Shown piece by piece: positions 43,601 to 55,141 of a DNA stretch of 64,000 nucleotides (positions are counted from its first letter, which is position 1; the number at the start of each line of letters is the position of its first letter). The DNA comes from Bretschneidera sinensis (Eukaryota > Streptophyta > Magnoliopsida > Brassicales > Akaniaceae): the NCBI GenBank assembly GCA_023935145.1, contig CM043704.1, positions 99,123,873 through 99,187,872 on the forward strand. Direction: 5' to 3'. Position numbers and translations under genes: made by a program. The notes below the pieces were generated by a model that saw nothing but the letters and a program-made list of their open reading frames with translations, made no database searches and had not been told where the DNA came from.

Positions 43601-46600
43601 GTTAGATATATCCTGACCTGCATAAGCTAATGTGTTGCCACTTGGTGACCATTTCACACTAAATGCCCAGGAATATGAGAGATCAAGCTGAACAATTTGC
43701 TGTTCGACAGAAAAGGATATAATTAATGCCATGATTCTCTGATAGCAAAAAACTGTAATGAAAGCACATAATCATATTCTCAACCAACCACATGTAGGCT
43801 GTACAGTATATGAATCTTACAAGAAATTCCTTCAGAGTCTCATTAAGAAAGCAAAATCATAAAAATCAATTGAGATCAGAATGAACAAAAAATATAAATA
43901 GGGCCCTAGTGACTAACATTTTTAGGTATTGAAAAGATAAATCAACAATATTATCTCCATTGATAATTTCCTCTAAAACACAATAAAATCCATGCTTATA
44001 CCACATTCAACAAACCGTTAGTAAGAAAGCTCTGCTACTCTATTGCCATTCAACACAAAAAACGAATAGTAACTTCAACACATTAAGCTTACTGGAAACT
44101 CTGTTCCATAAGGAAATTACACTTCTGGTATTTTCCCCTTTCAGGACGTATGAAGAAACTCTGACATTTCAAGGAGAACCACTCCCGAAACCAAAATTAA
44201 CATTGAAGTGAAAGAAGATATATGCAATAAGTGTGTCTCAGTTGTACAGACAGGCAAAATGCACTTTAAGTGTTTTCACCTTTCAGGACTTATGGAGAAC
44301 CCCTGAGAATTCCAAGGAGACCCTCTTCTAAAACCAAAACATAACAATGAAAGAAGAGGTCTTGAATCAAAAAACGGATCCATCATTTATGCACATAAAT
44401 GAAACTGAAATTTAATTTATATTTGCCCAAAATAATTATTTATTTTGATATAGGTTTACACCCAGATTTAGTTATCCCCAAATTGGTGTTCTCCATCATG
44501 TTTGCTGCATTAAAACATGATTATTTACATATACGCATCAGCTGCTGTTAACATTGTGATCCCTTCATCCATACCGGACAAGTTTTTCCTTCATGTTATT
44601 TCTATCAATTTTCTTATCTAATAATGTCCAGGTTACAGCTTAAAGACTAGAATTTTTCTTCCTAAAGTATTTTGCACATATGAACGTTGATGCATTTTCA
44701 CCACGAGAAATAGAATTTAATCAGTTATCAGTACCAGTATTCCAGATTTTTTATATAAAAAAAAACATCAAGAGAGAATAAAAGTACAAAAGAGGAGGAC
44801 AAGGAGTCCTCCTAAAAGAAAAAAAGAATACTGCATCAAAATGGTCATCCAATCTCTTTGCATATCGTTCAAAGAAATACCCCTAACAACTCCTGTAGCT
44901 GAAGCCCGAAGAGAAGAAAGAAAAACAACCATATCCTAAAGCAGATGCACCATTGTGATCTCTAAAAATCCACTCATTCCTTTCCTTCCAAATCAACCAA
45001 AGAATCACAAAGCAAGCACATTGCAATAAAATCTTTTGTCGCTTCCTCCTTCCAAAACCCCAAATTTGATCTTCATAAGACCCTCTACCATAGATGGACA
45101 AACCCAAATCTCATAAAAAATGTACAAATTATTCCAAAGCTACTTAGCTACTTCATAGTGCAGAAAAATATGGATATCTGTCTCATTAGAGGACTTCCAC
45201 ATTAGACAAATATCTGGACTGAGTGCCTTGTTAGGCCTCTACACCTACAAGAAGTCGGGTACTTTTCGTAATTTCTAGTCAGACAGTATTTGTGGTTGTC
45301 TCAATTATTCTCTCCATCTTTTCTTCTAATTGTCTCATAACCGTAAAGAAAGTATCATCCAACAAATTCATATGGTAGAAGCATGTGCTCTAGCCTAGAA
45401 GCAAACATCTAGTCAACAGTACAACTTTTCACTCAACATATTCTTCCACAATAACACAGTAAAATTTACTCCAGCATAGGATAAGTTACAAACATCAAAC
45501 CTCTCCGAATTTTGAATCTGCTGATGTGCCTGCCTTTGAGTCCCTGAGTCAGTACATAAAGCAGGCGAAAATTAAATTTTTTTCATTTATGAGGAAATAA
45601 GAAAAGCTAAAAATACAAGTACACTGAACATACTTTGTATCAACACCTTTGATGAAGGTAGAAAATACCCGGCATTTTCCATCCGTGGAAGTTGTTGCAA
45701 GAAGAATCTGAGTAATGAATACAAAACAGAGACTCGGAAACAATCAGCAGTCATTTGAAAAACTAATTAACCAGAAACTAACAAAGTGACACAAAATTCA
45801 ATTGTACAGCTTTTTAGTTGTTACAAATGACTCAAAATGAGATCAGGATTCAAAATAAAAAATAAATAAAATTGAAGTAATAAAAAAACAACAATGATAT
45901 AATCAACATTCAAACTATCTTCAATAGTGGGTTGAATTTGTTGACAGAAATGCCCGAATAATGTTAAGGTAGCCCACCATCACTATGGTGCAGTTGAAGG
46001 CAAATATAACGTGAAGTGATTTGCAAATAACCACTAAATCTATAAACAGAACCAACTAAGGCATCCTTACACCCATTTGATATTTCTTTCAAGACACTAT
46101 TCCTCCAGGCTGATTTAAGATACAAATCTGAAAAGCATGAAGGAACCTTCCATCTCTTTAAGTCAATAGATGTACCTCTACCTCATTACTCCTTGCAGTT
46201 ATGTACCCTGATATGTGATCTCCTGCTACCTCTACTCATGTTCTCTCTTTTTTTCCTCCGTCCATGCTTCATAAATATGTAGATAACTAGTCTCACACTA
46301 TCCACATAATTTCTTATAAGAACTATTATGTGCACATGGCATGTAGAACCTCTCATTTGATACTGGTTAAATTGATGCAAAAAGTCCATTCCAGTAATCA
46401 GGGGAGTCATAAATTAAATTCTATATTTTTAAATTTCAATAAGGTCTTGCTTACTACACAAGAATTCAACAAAAGAGTTATAAATTCTTGAGAATTGGTA
46501 GAATTTGGTTCTTCATTTGATGAAATTTCCAGGTTTCATTATTTCTAAGGAAATCACATCTACAAGGTATATGAATCCTAACTCTCATCTAACATATGAG

Positions 46601-49600
46601 AAATACAAATTCTCACTTCATTACTGGAACGAGAAACACAGATGCAGATCAAAGTAAAATTTTATTCATAAACAAAAGCTATTCATTTAAAGTTTTAAAC
46701 ACAATTTCGAAAAAGTTTCATTCTTTTTTAAACCATAAAAGCTTGTTTATCATCATAAAATTCATTCTTTACTTTGGGTACTAGAAAATGCCAACTCGGA
46801 GATTTCTTATTTCTTTTCACCTCTTTTCTTCCTTTGGGCTAATTCTTGAAAGCTATCTTGGTTACTAGTTATCTCATAATCCAAACATTCAAAAAATCCT
46901 CGTCTTAAGGACTACATCTGATGTTCTTGCCCTAACCAGTCCTCATTTCACGATAACCAAAAGTTTCTAGATGTGTTCAGCTAAATCTGCATTACTCATT
47001 TGAATCAAACAAAGTATAAAGCATAATAATGCATTCCGTTCATTTCCCCAACATTTGAGGTTAAAGGGAAATGTATCAGTGGAGCAAGAAAAATTTCACC
47101 TTTCTTGAATTTTACAGACCTCTTCATGTTAGAATGTTCCAATACACCCACTTTTGAAGCTACCTTTTTGTCTCCCTCTTTCTTCCTCTTCTTTTCTTTA
47201 GCAAATACTTTGAATCTCTCCCAGATATCACTTATCTCATAATCAAAACCTTCAAATGGTCTTTGTCTTAAGGACTTCATGTGATTTTTTCCCTGACGAG
47301 TCCTCATATCACTTCACACTAACTGAAAGTTCCCTGACGAGTCCTTATATCACTTCACACTAACTAAAAGTGTCTACATTTGTTCACTAAATCTGCATTA
47401 CTCATTTGAATCAAACCAAGTATCATCTTAAAGCTTCATATTGCATTTCCTTCATTTTCCCAACATGGGGTTAAAGGGCAATGTATCTGTAGAAGAGAAA
47501 ATGAGTTGAGGTTCATCCAGCTTACCAAAGTGACGAAGAGCTCGTTTGCGGTGACGTTGTGTATTCCACCCAGTACAAAAGAAAAGGAACGGCCGAACTG
47601 AATGAGAGATGCAAACTAAAGTATTTTGGTTCAATTACGATTTTCAATTAAAAATATTTCTCAAGATTGCACAAATTAAATTTAGCTGCAACCTCAATTT
47701 ATAGCAAAGCCCGTCAGCAACAAGCTAACCAATTCACTATAGCTCAAAAAGCCAAACGGACCAGCCCAATCATCTACTACATAAGTCAATGTAACGAGAA
47801 TGGAGGGGCTTTTCTTCTTTATAATATTAAGGAGGATGAGGGATAACTTTCCTCTTCCAAGCAACACGGAAAAGCAGTTTTCATCAATATTCACACAAAT
47901 GGCAGCCACCTGCATCTATTTACTAACATATGACTCAGTTCTCAGCTAAATTCATCCTCTCTAACCTTCCAAACCTGTTACAAAATTTCTAACCAAGGGC
48001 GCCAACCCTCCCAAACAACTCAGCCAATCCAAATCAAACCCAGCTAGTTTAATTCCTCTCTCAGGTTTGAATAGAACAAAGTTATATCCTGTATTAAGGG
48101 ATTATTGACCAGCCAAAACTAGTCAGTCCTCATTGATATCATGATGCAGAATGGGAAAGAAAATATTTATATTTTTAAGATTTGTGAGATTTTAGGTTAT
48201 TTGTGGGATTATCTTGTAGTTATATTATTCTTCGGAATTTAAATAGTAATATTCTAGGACTTTAGTTTAGGAAATTAGGGATTTTATTGGGATTTATTAA
48301 GGTTTAAAATTATTACAGTTTTAGGATTTCCTATTATGTTTAGGATTGATGCCTATATAAGCCTGTTATAGAATAAAACTATCGAATTTTGATTATCTCC
48401 TGTCCCGCTTGTTCTTCCTTTCTCTTTCCTTAATTCTTCATCTTTGCATCCTTTTTTTATCGGAAAAACACACGCACACACCACTAAAACGACCCAGGAC
48501 CTCAACCTTAACCATTGAGCCAAGGCCTCATTGGCTTCATCTTTGCATCCTATTTCATTTGGCACTTCCTCTATCTCTATTGTTCTTCTCCCCAATCTAC
48601 TTATTTCTCCTCTGATTCTATCTCTTTCGTTCTATTTCTTCTATCTTGGTTACTTATTCTACATCATGTCAACTTCAATATGCTACTTCCTCATCACTTT
48701 AGCACAAATATACTTGTTCCTGGGAGCCTGGGAGTGAAAACAAACTCCTTTATCTCCTCCCGTGCATTAGATTCAATATCCCTAGTTCAACTTTTGCCAG
48801 CTCTTTTAGACTGGATGTAAAAATTTCCAAGAAATGTAGTTATTAATTCAATATATTGCATCATCATTCTAATGACTTATCTGGAAAATTACTTCATATC
48901 CTTGTAATCTTTTTTTGATAAGTTACTTCATATCCTTGTAATCATCCTGTCTATAATTCTATATCTGTCACGCTTAAAAGCAAGATCCAGCTTGCACAAC
49001 ATTAAACCATAACTTCACAAGCGTTCAATGTTTTCTTCAAAATAACATTCTGTATCACATTCTTTAACATCTCTTCTACGGGAAAGCATCAACCTTAAAT
49101 AACCCGATAATGCATGCATACATATATATTAATACCATGTATGAGAATTTTGCCACATCAAGCACATGAGTTTAAATAATAAATCTATGTATAAATGCAT
49201 CTGTTTGGTTATCACAAAGAAAAATTGTAGAAATGATATGCATATGCTTGCCAGAAGCAATAAAGTGGGGAAAACGCACATTATTAGGATGCCAAGCAAC
49301 ACTCGTGACAGAGGAATCATGTCTTTTCCTGATAAGTTTGCTGACCCACCTGGGAAAGGATAACCATAAGAGGTAGGGTAATATCAGGTACTAAGAGTAG
49401 AAAGGAAAATGCATATATAGTAGATAATTCTATGTAGTTAAATATTTAAACAATTTTAGTAAATGGTATACACGTTAACTATGCATTCGACCATTAAGGC
49501 ACAATAATCTGAAACTCAAGCACAGCTACACAGGATCAAACAAAATTCAATACATAAATTATTGATGCAAAAGACTTAATCCAGCAAATCACCTCAAATG

Positions 49601-52600
49601 AGGTCAGTTAAACAAAACCATGCCAAGAAGACGTAGTAAGTACGAAATTACAACATAGTTTTCGCGACCAAAACAAAGAAATATCTCAAAATGTAATATT
49701 CAGATTTGTTATTTCACTTTCTTTTCCCTAAATTCTCAGTGAAATAAGAAAATAGTACAGAAAACAACTTTGGTCAGAAATTAGAAAACAGTTTCCAGAA
49801 AATGAGACAAACTGGCCCATTTTGGTAAGAGCTGGAAAGTTGTTTTCAGTATTCTCCAACTATAATGAACAAAATCAAGTAAAATAAAATGAAAAAGATT
49901 TAATTCGCACCAATTAAACAAGCTTTAAAAAAATGAAAAAAATGAACGGTGAGGTTGAATTTGATGCAACTGAAAATGTATTATGCAAATTGAGACTAAG
50001 CCTAAAATATAAGGATGTAATCATATAAAATACAAAAAAAAAGAGTAGAATACTCTTGCCGTATTTGAGCGTTGGTAGGTACATGTGCTTAGGTCACCAG
50101 CACCTTAGTAGGATTTTTAAGTTCTAACTAGGTGCAAAAAGGGCCATGTGTCTTATTGTTAAAAAGAAGCTTATCTTTCCAGTAAAGCTTGTGGCAGTTA
50201 TGTAAATGCTAATTTTACTTTCAGTCAAACATTTCAACAAGTAAAACAAAGCTGACTCTTTCACCAGAGAAATCGTTGTTATTGCCGACGACTATAAGCA
50301 AAAGAACAACTCTTTTTTGTCTTATAACACTGAAGACGTGCAAGCAGAATTACCCAAGATTGAGTTTTCGGGTCCGGCACACATCTCGAACCCGCAACCA
50401 TGCCATGTTGTGTCAAGATGAGTACCTTGGGGTGAAGTGCCTACTGCATGTAACAGGGCTGACACTCAGAAGTATTTTCACCGGGAACATCAAAACAGAT
50501 TCATGCTGGGTTGAACAATACGAAATTCAACCTAACCCAACTTAAAGTGGAGTAGACATTCCTCAACCTAACCAGGTTACCTTTAAAGAATTAGCTTGAG
50601 TCAAATACACCCTAATTGCAACCATAGGCAGCACAAGCATATACAGAATCCTGCCATGTTACTGACGCAGCAGTAATTCCTCATGTACAGCAGATTGAGT
50701 AACATATCAAGATTTGATGTTATCAAACAACTGCAAGCATATGAACAAAAGGTATAAAGAGCTAAAGATTATAGATTAATCACCAGTTATTCTCATGCTC
50801 ATAATAGCATATACAAACAGTTTTAGCGCCACTTCCAACAGCAAACTTGTTTCCTGGAAGTTCAACCCGAGGGGAAAAGAGAAAAAGAAAAAATAATTGG
50901 TTAACTCATGATAATCATGTGCCAATGCAACAGTGGAGCAGACCCTAAATATACAGAACATTACAAAATGAGAGACAGTTAGAACCTGCTAGGCCTGGCT
51001 GTAGTTTTAGTTTTTGGTGTCAAAATGGTTTTCGGGAAAACAGCTATAGAGCTAAAAACTGTTCAGTGTTTGGTAAAAGAGCTGCCAAGCCGGTTTATAT
51101 GTAAAACTGGGTGTGTTTTTGGCACAAAAATTCAGCTTATTAAAAATTGTTACCTTTTTTAGGGGTGTTTGGCCTACCTTCTGGTTCCAATAAACAAAAA
51201 AAAACGTTTTAAAAACTCTACTAAACGGTACCTTGATGTGGAAACAAGTGTAATTCTCCACCATGAATATTGACCACAACACCTATGACAAGGCATGGGA
51301 AACTATTCCATAGAAGCACTATACCGTACTACACAAGCTTCTGTTGGTTCATTTGCTTTATGATACAAAAAATAAATCATTTGGTGTGGGTATTTCAAAA
51401 CTATGAGAGTTGTATCATGTAACAAAGTATACTTATAAAAAAATGTATCATGTAATCAAGTAATATCAAGACAGGCAATGTTGCAAGCAATGTTCTAAAC
51501 GTTCATAGGCATCAAAATATCTTACACCAACTATAACATGTGTCTGGGTGCAGGTATGCATTAAAGTATTATTTATCTGACTTCAAACTATTAGATCAAG
51601 TGTACATGGCTAGACTCACCATATCTTTCATGGATGATCTACGCCAACACAAGAGAAGTGCAGATCTCTATAATTCCATTGTGGTAATTGTTTTCTTCAT
51701 ATTGGATGGGCACATATCTATGATTCCATCCAATATTGACTTTCTTCGAAGATGTCAACAAGTGTATCCGAATTTCACTCTACCATCCTAAAGTTAATAC
51801 TGATAAGCTCTCTACCAAAGCAAGACAATACAAATTTATGCCCATATGAGAAAACAAGACCTTAAATGTTTCCAAAAGATCGATACTCGATAGTCCCTTA
51901 TAGACAGTCAGAAAGTATTTTAATTAGAACCTTCTCTCCAAAAGAAAATGACGGGGGCTTGTAGCTGACAGACTAAATAATATGAAATCACAGCAATCAC
52001 TTAAATGGTAAGTCACTGGAACAAGACAAAGGAGTGAAAAACAAGCATTAAAGCAGGACAGGGGTTTCGTTACCTTTTGGACTCCACTGAACACAAAGTG
52101 CAGCACGATTTAGCCTAAGGATAACAAGGGTTGCAACCCATTCTGATCCTTCTTGGTTCCAGACATATCTTGAGAGCAAACCATAAATTTAGTAAAGAGA
52201 AAAGAAAAGAACAGAAGCAAGGGAGTAAGAGAGGAAGGGGCTAAGAATAAATAAGCAAAAATAAGTTGAGAACAACGTTAAGTGTGTGTAAATATGTATG
52301 TGTCTGTTAGAGAGAGAGAACGAATGCTAAAACTTCTTTTCTGTACAAATATCTCAAACCAAATAGACACTCACGAATTCCGGTCATGAGAGACAGTGAC
52401 AATTCTGTTTGAGCTTGCACTCCAGTCTATCCCAGAAACAATTTGGTCATGCTGTGACAAATGAATGGCCAAAAAAGTAAGACAATTTTGGCATGAAAAT
52501 CATCATCTTCATCAAAATATAGTTTAAAACTTCAAAGAATGTTCCACAAATAATAACTAGATAAAATTTCTGTTAATGAATGACAAATTTCGTTAATAAG

Positions 52601-55141
52601 AAATAAAGGAAGGGCATGAAGTCCTTCAAACAAAACAAGGAAAATAAATTCCAAAACCCAAAAGAAAAAAAGAAGAAGAAGAAGGAAAAGCACATCAATT
52701 GGAAACCAATTCCCCAGTAAAAGTTCCCTGTAAGTACTAAGTACATCCCCAACCCCCCTTAACAAATGGAGCCCTATTGCGAGATAGTTCTGCAAGCAAT
52801 ATCAACACAGAATATTAGAAATTACAGAGCATAAACTGCTGTTTAAGCAACAATACACCACTGAGCAGATAATAGATAACAGGGTAAGACAACAGTTCCT
52901 TTTCTTTATCAAAAAAAATACTTCCCCTTGATTATTTATCAAAAAAAAATATTTAGCCTTTATTACAAAGTAACCCATAACATTAGAAGTCCATATTCAA
53001 GCTTTCATGAATGTTTCATCCAAAGAGATTGATGAATCAAAGATAAGGTTTCTTTATTTTTATTTTTATTTTGGTAGATTGTTACAAAAAAAAAACATCA
53101 ACTGTAATAATTTAATTGCGCAAGCATTCCCATTAACACATCAAGGATAAAGCGTCAAACATAAGTCATAATTCATTCCAATATGTTAGTTACCTCACAA
53201 TCATATTCCTATCTTCTTTAACAATCCAATCACATTTCTATTGTTCTCTGAACAAAGATCATATCCGGATCGAAGTTTCAGATATTTTCCCATGTGAAAC
53301 ATAATTTCAAAGTTCCCTTGTATAGACATCCTTATGAAATAGTTATAATCTTTTATAACAGCATCAAGTCCAAAGCTCTACTCAACTTAACTAAGCCTTA
53401 ATCCCAAACTACTTGTGGATCAAGTCCAATATAATATTCTTACACTAGAAGTCAACCAGTCTTCTCTCTTGAGCAAAAGATCATTAGCAATCTACGGTTT
53501 AAAGTACTTATCAAAAAGCAAAATCTACCTTTTGGAGAACATGCACCCTCTCCCATTTGTCTTGTGATGATCTATAGATGTGAACTTCATTATTATTTGG
53601 ACAAAATGCAACCACTACAAGGACAATGAATGTTTACGTTAGAACACTTCACAAAAGATTATACAAGCTCTACTATACCATATGTTGGGAAATAAAATGG
53701 ACCAAATCTACAATTTGAAACATATACCAAAACTGGACAGTCACTAATTACAATACTCTGTTGGTCACTCACTGCAATGTTTCGATATACTGCATATCAT
53801 ACATGAACCTAAAGAAAATTATCCAAAAAAATATATGAACCTAAAGAATCCACAATCAATATAAATAGCTCAAAAACTGGGTATACATACTTATTTGGCA
53901 GAAAATCTCATCATCAACTGATACACAAGACAATGAACCATCACTCATTGAAGTTTCTAAGACATTTTATGCATCAAGGAAAAAGGTAAGATGCGGTATA
54001 TCATAGTAGACCAAACAATTCTAATTTAGATGACTTAACAAAGAGAAACAGTACAATTTTGATTTGCATGAAAGAGCATGGAAGTAGTCAGCAGCTTGGA
54101 GAAAGGGTGAACAAGAAATGGAACAATGTAAAAGGACAAATAATAAAATTCAAAGTTAAATCAATGAATTCATATTTACCCATAGGAACAATCTAACCCT
54201 GACTTATGGCCACTAATCAGCCAATACACAAAGTAAGAGGACTTTTTCGCAAGTTTCTTATAGAAACTCTTTTCAAATTATAAAGACTCCATCAGAGTGT
54301 TATCTCATCCACCTTTTTCATGCATTTATCAATGTAAAAGGAGGGAAGGCCTTTGATAGGTGGATCTGCTACTACCAAGGCCTTCCCTCTTTTGCAATCT
54401 CCCTCCTTTTCCATTAAAACAAAGTTCAAAGTTTGACTCAACTAAGCCTTAATTCCAATCTACTTGCAAAAAAAAAAGGCTTAATTCCAATTTACTTGCA
54501 AATAAAAGGCTTAATTGCAATCTAGTAGCGATCAGCTTAAAGCAACATTAATGTAATTATCATCCACATGAAGTATGTGTTAAAGAGGATATATATTACC
54601 TTTCAAGGGATCAGAAACAAATTATGCAAGCATTTAATTATCTACATATCATCAATATTCTGACAAGCTTATCACATTTTTACTTTTGATCACCATTCTA
54701 TCCTTATCTATATATCATTGCAAAACTAATTAAAGCTGATTATTTAATCAGAATCATATTCAGAATTAAACATTTGTAATTAAGTTTTATTAAATAGAAC
54801 CTGTTACTTCAAATTGGCCCCTTATTTCACCTACGATTTAAAAAGGAAAAAAAATCTAATAAAGAGCCTAAAAGAAACCCAACCATACACTGTACCCAAA
54901 GAAAATTCAGCAATCCAATCTATGGCACACAACGGCCCGGCTAAATAGAACTCGGATTTTACAGCAGGGACAACACCAAAATAAAAACTGTTTTCTTTTA
55001 TGTTTAGCTTCATTTTCCAAACAACCTAAGAGAGAAAAGATAGAGAGAAGTAAAAAAGAAAATAAGGTTACTCGAGTGATCAGGACTCCAAGCATGGCAA
55101 GTGATGCACTGAGCGAACTGGTGAACTGCGATTGCTGTCAT
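40673..55141 (-). CDS. ARPC1: Arp2/3 complex subunit 1 (ARPC1), WD40 protein
   Basis: ARPC1 is the WD40 beta-propeller subunit of the Arp2/3 complex, which nucleates branched actin filaments in the cytoplasm. Exons: 55141-55072, 53614-53529, 52451-52375, 52168-52074, 50853-50784, 49349-49280, 45707-45634, 45543-45501, 43699-43618, 43476-43388, 43287-43202, 42572-42509, 41360-41254, 40893-40835, 40737-40673. Every junction keeps frame, giving 378 residues, the expected length. Recognisable blocks: VHQFAQCITCHAWSPD, HDQIVSGIDWSASSNRIVTV, SHDRNSYVWNQEGSEWV, RAALCVQWSPK, TSVAWHP, ATTSTDGKCRVFST, LSYSWAFSVKWSPSGNTLAY, GGVHDN and LDGKVVIWDLEN. One donor is GTGCGT and one is GTGGGT; both fit frame and homology. 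The start at 55141 matches the family start. An in-frame ATG at 55306 would add 55 residues without homology. Introns are long and filled with LINE, SINE and tandem repeats. Confidence 0.95.
40953..41068 (+). mobile_element. tRNA-derived SINE remnant
   Basis: AGTCAGCCTAGTGGCCAAGC matches a box A region. It is followed by GCACATTG-like sequence, CCATGGGTACCACACCTCT, and a degenerate box B (TTAAGTTTTAAAACTCTC). The element ends in an A-rich stretch near 41060. It lies in the last-but-one ARPC1 intron region. No clear target duplication was found. Confidence 0.5.
44750..45240 (-). mobile_element. LINE 3' fragment with zf-RVT remnant
   Basis: On the minus strand, 45107-44883 encodes the terminal segment with CFVILWLIWKERNEWIFRD, a hallmark of plant LINE ORF2 C-termini. 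Further 5' (to about 45235) a degraded zinc-finger region SPDICLMWKSSNETDIHIFL is readable. The plus-strand left end has poly(T)/poly(A) near 44750-44768. It is a different LINE family from the copies in COQ3. It lies in the ARPC1 intron between exons 8 and 9. Confidence 0.8.
46872..47505. repeat. Diverged tandem duplication in ARPC1 intron
   Basis: The segment at 46872-47100 (TCTCATAATC, then GTCTTAAGGACT, AAATCTGCATTACTCATTTG, GGTTAAAGGG) repeats in the same order at 47236-47505. The order of landmarks is identical, with spacing differences, and the copies are about 360-410 bases apart. There is no coding content. Confidence 0.8.
47291..47371. repeat. Two-copy 41-bp tandem repeat
   Basis: CCCTGACGAGTCCTCATATC begins at 47291, and CCCTGACGAGTCCTTATATC begins at 47332. 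Each is followed by ACTTCACACTAACT(G/A)AAAGT. The duplication lies inside the right copy of the larger intron duplication and explains most of its extra length. Confidence 0.9.
48130..48435 (+). mobile_element. Possible solo-LTR remnant
   Basis: An AT-rich stretch with repeated TTAGGAT/TAGGATTT phrases is followed by GATGCCTATATAAGCCTG (TATA-like) at about 48349 and GAATAAAAC. This resembles the U3-R part of a plant LTR. No ends or coding region could be defined. Confidence 0.3.
48436..48551 (-). mobile_element. Very short tRNA-like SINE with perfect target duplications
   Basis: CTTCATCTTTGCATCCT occurs at 48436-48452 and again at 48535-48551, a perfect 17-base duplication flanking 82 bases. 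Read on the minus strand the insert has GAGGCCTTGGCTCAATGGTT, a GGTCCTGGGTC segment, a GTGTGTGCGTGTG run and a poly(A) end, the same layout as 22028-22099. It is in the long ARPC1 intron between exons 6 and 7. Confidence 0.8.
48889..48943 (-). mobile_element. Ultra-short LINE-tail insertion with perfect 21-bp duplication
   Basis: The 21 bases at 48889-48909 (beginning TTACTTCATATCC) are repeated exactly at 48923-48943. Between them are only TTTTTTTGATAAG (48910-48922), whose complement CTTATCAAAAAAA is the 3' terminus of local LINEs. This is the cleanest member of the class. Confidence 0.75.
51411..51465 (+). mobile_element. Ultra-short LINE-tail insertion with target duplication
   Basis: The flanks 51411-51431 and 51444-51465 share TGTATCATGTAA and AAGTA with small differences. 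They bracket CTTATAAAAAAA (51432-51443). Located in the ARPC1 intron between exons 4 and 5. Confidence 0.6.
53799..53850 (+). mobile_element. Ultra-short LINE-tail insertion with target duplication
   Basis: ATACATGAACCTAAAGAAAA (53799-53818) and ATATATGAACCTAAAGAATC (53831-53850), 17 of 20 identical, bracket TTATCCAAAAAA (53819-53830). Located in ARPC1 intron 1. Confidence 0.6.
54336..54393. repeat. Inverted repeat (hairpin)
   Basis: AAAAGGAGGGAAGGCCTT (54336-54353) pairs with AAGGCCTTCCCTCTTTT (54377-54393) with a single bulged base. It is in ARPC1 intron 1; no transposon end is recognisable. Confidence 0.7.
54448..54530. repeat. Three-copy tandem repeat of about 31 bp
   Basis: CTTAATTCCAATCTACTTGC, CTTAATTCCAATTTACTTGC and CTTAATTGCAATCTAGTAGC start at 54448, 54480 and 54510. 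The first is preceded by GACTCAACTAAGC, a phrase found in a dispersed plant SINE 3' end and also near 53380. Confidence 0.8.

Noticed and set aside
48515..48820. 101-codon plus-strand ORF
   Set aside because: Hydrophobic low-complexity frame across a SINE boundary and T/C-rich intron DNA.
52895..52955. Two adjacent LINE-like tails (TTTATCAAAAAAAA)
   Set aside because: The flanks are too dissimilar to claim target duplications, so not counted with the ultra-short class.
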